Assembly: GCA_023515745.1 (NCBI GenBank)
Contig: JALECJ010000056.1
Span: forward strand, 1-64,000
Origin: Amoeboaphelidium protococcarum
Taxonomy: Eukaryota; Aphelidiomycota; Aphelidea
DNA: 64,000 nt
Direction of reading: 5' to 3'
Shown here piece by piece: positions 1 to 12,202 of the stretch. The first letter of the stretch is position 1. Every line of letters begins with the position of its first letter. A model generated the notes under the pieces. It was not told the DNA's origin. It ran no database searches and saw only the letters and a list, made by a program, of their open reading frames with translations. A program made the translations under genes and the position numbers.

Positions 1-883
1 CAAATTACATGTTACCCTCGCCATCACGGACTCGATCCATATACTCGCGCTCGGGAGTACCAGGAGCAGCATCCTTCACCTAAGCATTGGGATCAAATTA
101 CTTTGGCTAGTAATTTTGCGGTTAACCAGTTTATTGCTGTTATGCAGGCGCTTAAGGCTGTTGAATACCACCATTTGCAGCATTACCTTATCCAGCAGGA
201 GCTTAAGGTTACTGCTGTGGCTGACCACCACGTTGAGGAGTTTGCTGCTATTGCTACCGAGGCTATGGCGCAGGAGCTGGCGGAGTGCCTCCCCAGCCGC
301 CGAAAACAGGTGCAAATCCACCACTACTACCACCATTACGGCCACCAAAAAATGGGAGACCACCAAAAAAGCTTTAGAATGGATTGGCATCAGTATCAAA
401 TTAGGCGTATGGCTGTTAATACGGTACGCCATTAGAATTCATTGGCCTGCGCAATGCGCTCTCGTCACGCGGCTGCTGAGATGCTGCGCCCTAAGGCATC
501 GTATTCTGAGGAGCAGTCTTGGAAGAAGATGCATCAGCACCAGCCATTTGAGCAGGCTTAACAGGCGCAGGAGCGGACGGTTACTTTGGAGAAGCAGGTG
601 CAGTCTTCGGCGGTGACGGCGGATTAGCTGGAGCAGCCTTACGCTCAGGCTTTTGTGCGGGCTGTTGTGCGGGCTTTTGTGCAGGCTTCTGAGCAGGTTT
701 TTGCGCAGGCTTAGGACCAGCACCACCACCAGATTTCGTAGACTGAGGATCTCTCTTATAGAGATAAACGGACGGAGCAGAGCCAGATTCAGCGGCAGGC
801 AACGCGTCAACTGAATGCAGATCAATCATATTAATAGCAACAATGGTAAACGCTACTATACAAGGAATGTTATTTAGTCGCAT
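1..883 (-). CDS. Secreted Pro/Gln/Gly-rich protein, 3' end outside window
   Basis: The frame is open from the Met at 883 to the left edge when UAA/UAG are read as Gln, so at least 294 residues are present and the C-terminus is missing. A hydrophobic N-terminus (about residues 8-20, then a small-residue stretch near 27-30) looks like a signal peptide. A repeated PAQKPAQKP tract (about residues 58-78), a Gly/Phe segment (FFGGLPFFGGRNGG) and a long Q/P/A-rich tail follow. No catalytic domain is visible. I infer an extracellular or cell-wall low-complexity protein. Family unknown; the signal peptide and the intact frame are the main support. Confidence 0.6.
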
Positions 884-1601
884 GATTTTAGATTACAGTT
901 AGGGATATTTAAATGAAACAGGGAATAAATAATACTATAAAATGGACTATTATACCTAAGTCTTTGTAATAGGGAGATAAAGGACAACATTGCAGAGACG
1001 GCATGGCTATAGCACGTCTACCTACTGCGTGTTGTAACAGTTACATTAAATGGAGCCGACATTACTGGCTGTCCCTGACGTGTGATCACCTCAGCCGACC
1101 AACTCAAGTAACACCAGGTTTGATCACGCTTAAATACTTTACATTCCTGCAACCTGGTATTATAATAATGACGTGATAAAAGGCAATATCAGTAAGAAGG
1201 CCAAAGACAGTATATATTACATGAAACAGAATGTGATACGGACAGTGCAGTGTATCTTACCAACGAAGAAGGCTCAACTTATAAATCACTCTACCATAAT
1301 CGAGGTTTTCAAGACTATTAACAAAATTACATAATTAAGATTACCTTTTTAATTAATGGGGCATCATGTTCATAATTATTCAAATTTACATTGATCTCAA
1401 TCGATATCACGTATTGTCCTCCTTAGACGGCAACGGCTTGCCCAAGTTGAAGTTGCGCCTTCTACTGTTTCTCTCTCTCTCTCCCTCTCTCAGTCTGTCT
1501 CTCGTTGTTCTTCATTCGTAACGTCTTTTCTCATTTCAAATTCGTTCATCCTTTCTGCATTAAACTAAACTTGTACTTGTACTTGATATATCGAACAAGC
1601 A
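884..1601. other. Intergenic region between divergent genes, with CT-rich promoter tract
   Basis: No supported gene on either strand. The half next to the proteasome gene carries a pyrimidine tract (about 1468-1503, mostly CT repeats) roughly 100 nt before its start codon. A similar tract lies before the GDP-mannose pyrophosphorylase gene, so it may be a core-promoter or 5' UTR element. Confidence 0.5.
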
Positions 1602-2810
<1,209 letters not shown>

Positions 2811-3022
2811 GCAGGAGTATGTGTACTTTAATTAGCAATTTCTAATTGCTGGGAATACTTTAATTTTCGCTCTTATTGATGTTAATTCAATTATTTATTT
2901 CAAGGGAGTTGACTATGTTCCTCTCACGTCCTGATCAGTGACCGCTTTAATCTTTTTTTTCATTAGAGAATTTATTATCACCAAAAACCAGCAGATTTTA
3001 TCATTGATCATAAATCCAAATA

Positions 3023-3766
3023 ATGCCTAGGGACAGCGAGTAAGTTGTGTAGAGAGCGATAGAAGTGGCAGAGGATATGGATCCTGAGCTATTAAAATAG
3101 TTTGCCGCTTATGTTCTGTAGAGACCAACTATGAGATCTCTGATGGCCCTGGTGCGCGCTCTGCCTGAGAAATTTCTGGATTTCGCTGAAGAAGGTCCGA
3201 ATCATGATGGAGTAGCCACTAATTAGGCCCCAATTAGCAGATCGGAACTGTTCAGGACTCCTTAAAGAAACGCGTAACAGGCATAGTCTTCATCACGTCA
3301 ACAAAGTTCTAGTAATCAACAACGTGGGCGGTCCTAGTCTCCGCATACTCCTCCCCCTGTTAATGCTAATCCTCCGGCTAATGTGCGCACGTCCGAATAA
3401 TCGCGTCAATAAGGTGGAGATAATACTGCCCCTTTTGAATCTGTGCCGCTGAATGAAATCTTTAACCAACCTGCCATCCTCAGTCCGACTAGACCATCGG
3501 CCTAGACTTAGCCACCTCCTGTTGGATCGCCAAGTCATCATAATTTGCCTTGGGATGATGCTTAGCGTGATCGATTACTTGCACTATTAGCTGAATAGAA
3601 AGGAATTTCATACGTCGCATAATCTATGGGTCGCACTAACAGGGCTATTAACAAATAATTATAGTCGATTCTGGTTGATAGATTTGGTCAGTTGTCAGAT
3701 GCCGAAATTTGCAACACACTAAACATCAATCAAAACCTTCTAAATTATGTAAGAAACGTGTAATGA
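3023..3766 (+). CDS. Myb/SANT-like two-domain protein, tandem copy 1
   Basis: Intronless, 247 residues. An N-terminal helical module (about 15-55) contains MALVRALPEKFLDF; a Q/S/P-rich linker follows; a C-terminal module (about 175-246) starts with LPWDDAQRDRLL and contains VAQSMGRTNRAINKQL, which has the Trp, hydrophobic spacing and G-R-[ST] turn of a Myb/SANT-type helix-turn-helix. The next gene has the same architecture, so the two are tandem paralogs. I infer DNA binding; no known family is recognised. The last codon before UGA is UAA (Gln). Confidence 0.7.
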
Positions 3767-3964
3767 ATGATCTGTCTATATTATACGGATAATATTACGT
3801 AGCAACCGACAATAATTATGGATATTTGACGAGAGATCTTGGCTAGACAGTAAGATTTGAAGACGTGTGAGGTGAATGATTGATTTATTTTTAGCTTGTG
3901 AAACCTTGACGATCTTTATTTTCTTTAATCAAACCAGAGGGATTTTGATACTAGCAATTACCGA

Positions 3965-4657
3965 ATGGCGCAATAAAATAGAGATTCATTGTCAAGAGAG
4001 GCTCAGCTATTAGCAGAAGATACAAGCATAGATGATTTGCAAGAATTTGCTCGTTATCTGATGAACAAGCGCACCCTTGGGACTTATATGGCTTTGGTGA
4101 GAGCCCTGCCTGAGGATTTCATTGAATTCAGGGGCAACAATTCTAACCGACAATAGGATCGCCCTAGCAGTAGTGGCAGCACTGGAAGTAGGAATATCAA
4201 TAGCAATGTTCATGGATCAAATGATGGATTTAATACTCCTGGGCGTGTTAGTTCATCTCAGTCATCATCGATCCTTTAATCTCCGGCCGAGATTGCATCT
4301 GCTTAGTAGCTTCGAGATTATCATGCCTCTTAGAGCTAAGGCAGCGGTAGCAGCTCTAATCAGTCACCGCTTCAACAGGCACAATAATAATAATAACCGG
4401 CAGGGTCATCGCCACCGCGTGCCAACAAATTCTGGACTAAAAACGATCTGACCACCATGAAAAATGAGCTTGCAAGTGGGAAATCTTTCGCTCAAGTTGC
4501 CAGCAGTTTGGGAAGAAGTCCATTCGCAGTCAAGTGTAAGTTGAAAGAGCAAGTTAATTCACTGGGTCACTTGAATAATGCTGAAATTGCTCGAGCAATG
4601 CATATGTCAATTCGTTAAGTTGAAGAGGTTAAATACATGCGCCTCCGTAGAATTTGA
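3965..4657 (+). CDS. Myb/SANT-like two-domain protein, tandem copy 2
   Basis: Intronless, 230 residues, same strand and about 200 nt after its paralog. The N-terminal module repeats the paralog's signature (MALVRALPEDFIEF, about residues 42-55), and the C-terminal module has KFWTKNDLTTMKNEL and VASSLGRSPFAVKCKL in the same order. The linker is Ser/Asn/Gln-rich and includes four consecutive UAA codons. Conserved ends with a freely diverging middle suggest selection on two functional modules. Likely nuclear and DNA-binding by analogy with Myb/trihelix folds; this is inference. Confidence 0.7.
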
Positions 4658-4960
4658 TTATTTGATTTTGGTAAATATAACTTTTTTAATTAGGTGATTA
4701 GATAATTGCTTTCGATGATATTAAGAGCTACATCATATCTTTATCTTTTTTCTTTTCTTTATATCTGTATTTTTTAAGTCTATGTATTACAAGGCGTTAA
4801 GCTATCACAGTGTCAAGCATTGTTTGATCAGTTTCGAGCTCTCCCGTAGCGATTGGACCGCTTTTGAAAATTCTCACGAGTACATTTGCTGTGGCCAACC
4901 CTCTGAATTCAATCATCTCCTGTCAGTTGTTATAATCTCCTAAAACAAAGTTTCCTCATT
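4658..4960. other. Intergenic, AT- and T-rich
   Basis: No open frame or repeat I can support. It separates the second Myb-like gene from the HMG-CoA lyase gene and presumably holds the terminator of one and the promoter of the other. Confidence 0.4.
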
Positions 4961-6171
4961 ATGAATTTCGTCAAAGTTAGGCGTTTGCTATCTGCAGCAC
5001 GTCCGAGTAATGTCATTCGAATAGTAGAAGGTAAATGTCATATCCAGTAACTCGAACGTCTTGGTGATCACTCTGACTTTTACATTTATTGTAGTTGGGC
5101 CGAGAGACGGTTTATAGAATGAAAAACTTACGCTGAGCGCTGCGGACAGAATTTAGTTCATTAGAGATCTCTCTAAAGCTGGACTGTCTAGAGTGGAAGC
5201 TGCAGCTTTTGTCTCGCCTAAATGGGTACCATAAGTAAGATAATCCTGACTTTTATTATAGCGTGACAAGTCGTAATGTCTTTATTACACTGATGATTGT
5301 GTAGATGTCAGGCGCGGCTGAGATAATGACCCAGATTAGTTAGAATCAAGTTTCTGGATAATATTTCCCTGCTCTGGTGCCTAATGTTAAAGGTTTAGAA
5401 TCTTTTATTGAAGCAACTGCGAATGCCGTACAGCCTCTCTAACGCGAGATTGCGATATTCACGGCAGCATCAGACTCTTTCAATTTAAAGAATACCAATG
5501 TCAATGTCAAAGAGTCATTGAAGAAGTTTGAGCAAGTAATTTCGATGGCTCAGGATAATGGTATTCGCGTAAGAGGTTATTTGAGTTGTGTATTGGGATG
5601 TCCATATGAGGGGCTTAATGTTGATTTTACCAAAGTTCGCGATCTGTGTTCTTCATTGCTTGATATGGGCTGTTATGAAGTCTCCCTGAGTGATACTATA
5701 GGTACCGGCACTGCTGTTAAAGTTGAGTAAATGATTGACTGTTTGCAATCTAAGTCTTCCGCATCATCTTCTGACCTGTCTCGCATCGCTGTTCATTTCC
5801 ATGATACATACGGCTAGGCTCTGGCTAATATTCATCAGTCTATTAAAATGGGAATACGTACGGTAGACTCTAGTGTAAACGGTCTCGGTGGGTGTCCATA
5901 CGCTCAGGGAGCAAGTGGTAATGTAGCTACCGAGGACGTACTGTATTTGCTGCGTGATTTAACTGAATCTGACAAATTGAAACTAGAGATTTTTGATAAT
6001 TAATAAGGTGAGATTGCGTACATTTAAGGCCGTGAAGCAATAGACAACATGCTGAAGAAAGTTGCTGTGGTGGGTAGTCAGATGTCGCGTAGACTTAATC
6101 GTCCTATTGGAAGTAAAGTCGCTGCCGCCGTGCTAGGAAAATCTAATGCATCTAATCAGAGTAAATTATGA
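4961..6171 (+). CDS. HMGCL: Hydroxymethylglutaryl-CoA lyase
   Basis: Three exons: 4961-5030, 5095-5234, 5305-6171; introns of 64 and 70 nt. 358 residues. Cleaves HMG-CoA to acetyl-CoA and acetoacetate (leucine breakdown, ketogenesis). Family signatures in order: [58 protein letters not shown], and the active-site loop [14 protein letters not shown] with catalytic Cys267. A basic, Ser/Ala-rich N-terminus (first 20 residues) fits a mitochondrial presequence. Gln codons in DGLQN and TYGQA are UAG. The signature position usually Ala before GLGG is Asn here. Confidence 0.96.
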
Positions 6172-6354
6172 CATTATATTGAAGGCTCTTTAACCAAACA
6201 CTTAAGTTTGATTTCGTAAATCTTGTGTAACGGATCTTTTAAAATCTTAGTGTTACACCACCAAACACTATTTTATAGATGAACGTGCTGTGCAATTTAA
6301 CTGTATCTTCTTTTAAAATTGCACTTCATTATTGATATCATATAGAGATCAGAT

Positions 6355-6942
6355 ATGAATGACAATTTGAGTGATAAACATACTTAGCAAAGTGAGGAAA
6401 ATGAAAGACTATTGTCAGTGATCGATGTGGGCAATGTGGTGCAGGGCTCTTACACAGCTCTTAATACATGGCTGATTGATTTTAAGAAATTTATCGCGCG
6501 CAGCTCTACGGTCAATGTTGGATTGGGTATAATTATAGGTGGGATATTTAGTTAGCTGGTTTCAAGCTTCCTCAAGGATATATTGATGCCTCCTCTAGAA
6601 TTGGGATTCGGCAATTCTCTCGTCAATCTGTTCATCGTGTTGAAACCTGGCAAATCCGGGCGTGACAACTACACCACTTTAGAAGAGGCTGTGGCTGATG
6701 GTGCAGTCACTGAGAATTATGGGCAATTTCTGCAGATTCTCGTCTAATTCCTTATTATTGTGTTCATTCTCTACTGGCTGATCAAAGCGTACACCTCGTT
6801 TACCGAGAAGTTTGAGCGAGAGCTGAAAATCAGCAAGGGTGAAAGTGCCAGCTAATCGTCAGCTGTATGTTCTCATTGTCTCGAGCAAGTCAAATTTCTA
6901 GCATCTAGATGTCCTCATTGCACCTCTTAGATTTAGTAGTGA
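6355..6942 (+). CDS. mscL: Large-conductance mechanosensitive channel MscL with C-terminal zinc ribbon
   Basis: Intronless, 195 residues. MscL is a homopentameric pore opened by membrane tension to release osmotic pressure. The TM1 region (STVNVGLGIIIGGIFSQLV), the following LMPPLELGFGN loop, and TM2 (about 135-155, ILVQFLIIVFILYWL) match the family. The C-terminus adds a zinc-ribbon-like CSHCLEQVKFLASRCPHC. Similar tails occur on some bacterial MscL proteins, as I recall, so a bacterial origin is possible; the UAA/UAG Gln codons show long residence here. Ends with UAG UAG UGA. A copy of the tail and 3' flank lies near 12.7-13.0 kb. Confidence 0.9.
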
Positions 6943-7077
6943 CAAATAGCTTATGACTCCACAGACAACTCTTAAAATAGAGTAGTTTCCGTCTCTTCTG
7001 ATTTCGCGTTTCACAATTTCTGATTCTTCTTTGTTGTTTCAACTCCATGGTTCTGAGCGGGGGTCCTTTAGTGTCAT
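6832..7077 (+). repeat. Dispersed direct duplication, copy A (MscL tail plus 3' flank)
   Basis: About 246 bp covering the last 37 codons of MscL and about 135 bp of downstream DNA recur, nearly identical, at 12730-12976 in the same orientation (offset 5898). Similarity stops abruptly on both sides. Conservation outside the coding part points to a recent DNA-level duplication or gene conversion. Confidence 0.9.
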
Positions 7078-7877
7078 CTGAAGGAAGATCTGAAACCATG
7101 TTGACGCGTTTCAGTCACTCACTCACTCTCTTTATCACACAAGAGTTGAAACAACTGTAAACATACTTGTTATATCTCATATTCACTTCACTCTTTTACC
7201 TTGTACTTAACAAATATTACAATCTCGTACTCTAGCTATGCTCTTTTAGTTAATGAGAAAATAGTCTATTCTTGATTATGATTCAACACCATTTACAATG
7301 TAGACAGAGTGGGTAAAGCATCTCTTGTCTGGGATAAGAAGTCTCCAGATATTTATCAGTCTATGCATGCATTGTTCATTAGTAATTTGACGCATTATTT
7401 TAACTTCAGCTTAATAGAACTTTGGCGAGATCTGCTGTCTCCCACCAAGAATCTGTAAATAGATGGGTCGAGAGCACAGTTAAAAATCTTCACCAAAGTC
7501 AGTATGTTCTGACTTATCGAATTGTGCTAGAATTTCTTCTATTTCACTTGCAAATTTTCTAATTCAGATTAGCTCCCCTTCTTGCCTGGAGAAGATGGTA
7601 GGTAGGATCATAATGTAAGCATTTTTTTGTCTTTACATCTTTTGGATTTTCTTAGTAAAGAATGTAGTGCTGTTAAGCTTGGTATTTAACCTCAATGAGA
7701 ATGAGAAGATTGTTAATCAAGATCTGTGTCACAATCAGTGATCAGCCTACTGTATCATAAGAGGCTTCTATAACTACATTGTTACACGACTAATCAGATT
7801 GCGTAGAATAACACAACTCAATTTCTAACAGAATACGTGCGGTCCAAGGCCACAAATTGAGTAAATATATTGATTTT
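6943..7877. other. Intergenic region with possible unassigned exon
   Basis: The first 135 bp belong to the repeat. Around 7311-7498 one frame (VGKASLVWDKKSPDIYQSM, then a hydrophobic-acidic stretch) reads like coding sequence and is followed by a plausible GT...AG pair near 7499-7568. I could not assemble a start, a stop or a family, so no gene is called. An ACGCGT element lies at 7104-7109. Confidence 0.3.
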
Positions 7878-8381
7878 TCAAATTGATTAAAAAACGAGAT
7901 CGGCTTAGTTCTTAATCTCTAAATTTTTCTCCACCGTCAGAACAGCCTTCTCGATGTCGAGTTCTTCCGAATCATTGTGTAAAGGATTGATACCACCGCA
8001 AGTGACCTTGAAGATTGTAATTGACACTAAAAAAGCCATCCCGATCAACATGAACAGAAAATATGGACTCCAAAAGCTTAATAGAATAAACCAAGCGCAT
8101 AGTGCATGGCCGGCTCCAAGTCCAAACACGTTCGAAGGAAAAAAATAGAACCAGTCCATCAAACAAGGGATCAGCGAAAAAATTGACACAAGCACGGAAA
8201 GTACTGCTAGGATGGCGTACAAGAGAATAACCGGCAGGATCACGGGCAATCCAGTATATAGCAGCGCAAAGCTTAATACAAGAACGAGAGGTGTTGAGAA
8301 AATTCCATAGATCCATCCAAGCCCATAAGCGGCCAGTGAAAAGACACCATTTAAATCAGGAATGATTTGGATCGATTTCAT
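7878..8381 (-). CDS. Small multi-spanning membrane protein, unknown family
   Basis: 167 residues from the first ATG (8381); a non-ATG extension upstream exists but is not needed. About four hydrophobic segments are visible (roughly residues 10-45, 50-75, 95-115, 120-140), including IFSTPLVLVLSFALLYTG and SPYFLFMLIGMAFLVSITIF. The tail is acidic (NDSEELDIEKAVLTVEKN) and probably cytosolic. No family recognised. The frame ends at UGA after reading two UAA codons as Gln. Confidence 0.65.
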
Positions 8382-9474
8382 CAGATAAAAGCTTTTGACC
8401 AAAAATACTTGTCTATTTACCTTATTTACTTTTCAATATTGTAAATAAAATGAATGGATGTTGTTCTTCTAGTGTACCCCAAGCGATGTGGAGATGAAAT
8501 CCCCTTTTCAATAAGTTGTGGGGTAAATTGCGCCAATATCACGCGTGGGTTTAAATTTTTTGCCACTTTTTGGATTAGTTATTGTCCTGCGCAAAATCCA
8601 CGCTCTTTGAATATGTTTTACAATATTAAGACCACTATCGAAAGGTACTTATTTAATATATGTCTCATAAGTATGTTTTGAGTTATTATTGAGTTTACTA
8701 AAATATTTTAATTAAAATTTTTGTAGTTGAGTTCTTCTAGCACTTAGAATAGCAAAAACAAAATCACAAAAAATTGAATCAAGTAAAACAGTGTCAAAAA
8801 TCAATATTAAAAAGTTCAGACGATTTCCCAGTGTAGAATATATTTACATGACCAATTTTTATTCAATTTTATCATTATTTGAATAGTGTTTCAACACGAA
8901 ATAGTTAATCACCATGCCAAAATTTTTATCAAAGTATTGTTGTGAAAATAAGCGCAAAACACAGCGACTGATTGAAAAGAGCTGCGCACGAAACTTCGCT
9001 CATTAATGAAATACATTATAATACGTATCGTATTGGATGTGACTTGAGGAAAAGGGACATTGCACATACTGCACAAGAATATAGACGCGTACAAACAACC
9101 TTCTGCATGATATTGTTTTACCGGGCTTTCGTTGCAGTCCATTTGGTGTATTTTAAAGCAATCGGCCAATGCAGTTTACACACTGGTGACACAATTTTAT
9201 CAACTGAGAACGCCAGTTTATTGTTAGACAAATTCAACCAGTAAGAAAATCAAAGCAACGTATCTTTTTGCTAACTACACTCAATGTGAGTAGATTATAT
9301 TCTGTTTGGAAGCGTGTCAGTATTGTTGCAAGTCTTGATAATTGGATCTCTGTTTACACATCATTTACGGAGACTTGGAAGCTATTAATAATACGCGTCC
9401 ATAATGAACAATAATAAACTCTTTTCTGTAGTGAAATAACTTTTCGTACTCTTGAGACGGTACCGTGCCGAACA
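8382..9474. other. AT-rich intergenic region
   Basis: Over 1 kb of low-complexity, AT-rich sequence. Short open frames on both strands near 8909-9244 overlap each other, lack good starts and show no motif, so none is called. Nothing else visible. Confidence 0.4.
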
Positions 9475-10116
9475 ATGAGCAATATCAATACATTACAACG
9501 TCTGCCGCGCTTCTCGAGTTTCATTGCTATGGCTGATTGGTGCTGGGTGATTAGGAAGGCGAACTAAACCTACTGTCCCTTTTGTGACAGCAACGCGCGG
9601 TATGAAAAGTCCCTCTATTACAGTGGGCATCTGGTTGTCGAGTGTCCTGTCGCTATGGATATGCCCGCTGATAAGTTAAGGTTGTTCGTCTAATACATTT
9701 TGAAGAGGTAGGTTGGTCCGGCCAACCATGTCCTCCTTGTGGCAGCGTACTGTCATGTCCAGAACAAGTACATGCTGTACACCAATGACATTAGGGCGCC
9801 TCCGCTCCTTCTCTCCCGCGAGTAGCTACCGGAGTGTACTCCTGCTGTGGTGAAGGCTCTGACGCGATTATACAAAAAGTCTTATCCATTGGAAGAGATG
9901 TGTCGTTCTGCGCCGGAGTAGAACTATCAACTCCATGCACGTATCCACGGTAAGCCATCAGATACGTGCTTTCTCAGCAAGCAGAAGCCTGCACCAGCCG
10001 CTAACTGCACTCTTGGAATGTCTTCTTTGCCTCTGCCCAGACTGATGGTGCCTCCCGCCCTCCTTCTTATATCACAATGCCGACGCTTCCAAAGACACTT
10101 AATACTGTTTTTATGA
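9475..10116 (+). CDS. Cys-rich hypothetical protein with zinc-knuckle-like motif
   Basis: 213 residues, intronless as read. Near residue 36 the pattern YCPFCDS...YYSGHLVVECP gives C-x2-C-x13-H-x4-C, resembling a small zinc knuckle; such H-x4-C endings also occur at the C-terminus of non-LTR reverse transcriptases, but no polymerase motifs are present. The last 40 residues look compositionally random and the true end may be earlier. GC content is higher than in the surrounding DNA. Function unknown. Confidence 0.4.
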
Positions 10117-10378
10117 AAATCCATATCAAATCGCCACTCTCTTAAAATAAAGAGTATAGTAAGGCAGAGGGGTGAAATATTAATTTTAGCTCTGCAACTT
10201 CCAATGTCGATCGCATTGTTTCAAATTTGTCGCGGATGCCAAAGGATATGCCCCAAACTTATTTTATGAAGTGGCACGCGGAGCTAAAACTTCAAACTAG
10301 AAAGATGAATAGTATTTAGCACAAATTTAAGCGTTAGAGAAGATCAATGTAATTTCACTGGCTAAAAATGTGCTTTAT

Positions 10379-11630
10379 TCAACGAGGCCTTTTATCAAGA
10401 TCAATCAACAGCTGTTCCAAATCACGGACTTCGTCGTCCGGCATAATACGAACACGCGTATAAATAGGTGCTGTATTAATAAATCCTGATACGAATTTAG
10501 GCTAAATTAACTAGAGCTTTTAAGAACGAGCTACTTTCTGATCGTCTTCGCCATCCCTCTTTCTCTTATTGCCTATTTGCTTACCAGTAGAGATCCCAGT
10601 GGATTGAAACTCATACGACTTTAACGGCGTCTTCGTCTAAGAGAGGTCGTTTTCCAATGATACGTCGCGATCATCATCACCGCAAGCTAGCAAACAAATA
10701 GATATTACAGATACCATCACACTCGTCATCTGCTCAATGCAGTAAGAACGAGCCACCATTTCGCTAGAGTAAGGTTCTCTGTCGTCAGCAGAGTCGCTGC
10801 TCCCAAACGGCCAGGTGTGTATAGCTTCACGGGCATCATTTTCCACGAATATTTTAAAAGCTAGCTAAGAATAGAAAATAGTAGGGCATCCTGCCCGATA
10901 CATCGTCGAAATCATCTGGATGCCATGGTTTATCTGTAGGAAATGCCGATGCTTTCTTACATTCAGTTGCCAACAAAGCATTTCCAGACCAACCTCTGAA
11001 CACAGTGTCAGATCTACCGCGAATATCGTAATGTGGTCGAGCCAAGATACCACCAATGACAAATGATTAATTGTGGAAACCCCTGACTGTAATATCAAGA
11101 CATGAACCAACTTACACCACAAGAGCATCAAACGAATCTTATATTATACTTTCGCTTCCGGACATATTTAAACTAACGAATTCGCGATAAAGTCGTTAAA
11201 TTTTAGAATTATTCATTACTTTCTAATTTACAATATCAAGCCAATTTGATGGTGCACCGACGATAGCGGCCAATGCGCCAAGAGAGTCTATAGGCTGCAG
11301 GCTTCTGTTGATAAAAGGATTTAAAACCAAATGCATCATTGCGGAGGCAGTAGGCTTTTTTACAATCTAAATATCACCAAGCGTAGCATTAGGTGACTCA
11401 ACGAACTGCCACACACCAGCTTCTTCGTCAAGGTACACGCGATTAGCTTGCAGCTTCGCACTGGTTAATTAGTTTAAATTTTCCTCCACATTGATTTCCT
11501 CCGGTAACTCGAGTGACTCTACAGAGACCTAAGATTCAACATCGCTTTCACTAATGTAGCTATCAATATCAGAGTTGACTCGGATGTTTATGATCTCTTA
11601 TTCACTTTTAAACTTAGGACCATGAAGCAT
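10379..11630 (-). CDS. Candidate PD-(D/E)XK nuclease-like protein
   Basis: Two exons, 10902-11630 and 10379-10864, joined by a 37-nt intron (gtatcg...cttag); both exons are multiples of three and give 404 residues. The alternative to the intron is a frameshift. The N-terminal third is acidic. The core reads ARPHYDIRGRSD (Asp202, Asp208), then LLATECKKA with Glu223-x-Lys225, the D...ExK layout of a PD-(D/E)XK nuclease fold. KPWHPDDFDD follows. The C-terminus has a basic patch (GNKRKRDGEDD), a possible nuclear signal. Such domains occur in mobile-element and Crinkler-type proteins of fungi; the assignment here is inference from motif spacing. Confidence 0.45.
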
Positions 11631-11995
11631 CTTGTTCGTGTATATATGTACAGAGGTTATAAAATCTGCGAAAAAGAAATGAAATGTGCAAGTACAGTGG
11701 AATCTTAGTTTCAATCATATTGGTCGAATTGAAAGGGACGGACCTCTTTTAAGCCCCTCGTATTTACACTGAAATTCAGTTCATGTGAATCGTTCTGTTT
11801 CAAGATTGGTTACAAATAATCGATGGTTTCATTGTAGCATCATTATATATTGTTATGCCAACTTTTTGTGCTATTTATGAAAGCATCCTGTAGTATTATC
11901 TCTTTAAAAACAACTAATTACTATGTCAGATACAGGTATACGTTAAGAATTTATTTCACCGTAACGTACATGTAAATTCAGTTTTCTAGTTAAGT
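11631..11995. other. Intergenic, AT-rich
   Basis: Presumed promoter of the nuclease-like gene on the minus strand. No motif I can name. Confidence 0.35.
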
Positions 11996-12202
11996 TCAAT
12001 CCTTCTCAAAAAGGTTGTACGCGAGATTGTAATCCAAATTCCGTCTACGAGCCTCACGACGCTCAAAATCCGAGAAATGATGCTTATTCCTTTCAGGCGC
12101 ACGTAATATAACCACGAATGTTCTGGGACATCTTCGGTTAGCTTCCTGTCCGCCAAGGAAGATTTAAGACCCGGTTACCTGCAAATCAGCAAGAGCTTGC
12201 AT
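11996..12202 (-). CDS. Hypothetical protein, probably the last exon of a larger gene
   Basis: From the ATG at 12202 there are 68 residues, but the same frame is open upstream to about 12355 and the upstream part (CKKSTAPGELNCNQSYF) also looks coding. A possible acceptor (tatttcag) lies within it, so this is likely a terminal exon whose first exon I cannot place. The end is rich in charged residues (FERREARRRNLDYNLAYN). No family recognised. Confidence 0.35.

Noticed and set aside
439-825. Leu/Arg-rich minus-strand frame overlapping the secreted protein
   Set aside because: Frame-shifted shadow of the Pro/Gln repeats; no signal peptide or domain.
7954-8316. Open frames on both strands inside the four-helix membrane protein gene
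   Set aside because: Shadows of the hydrophobic coding sequence.
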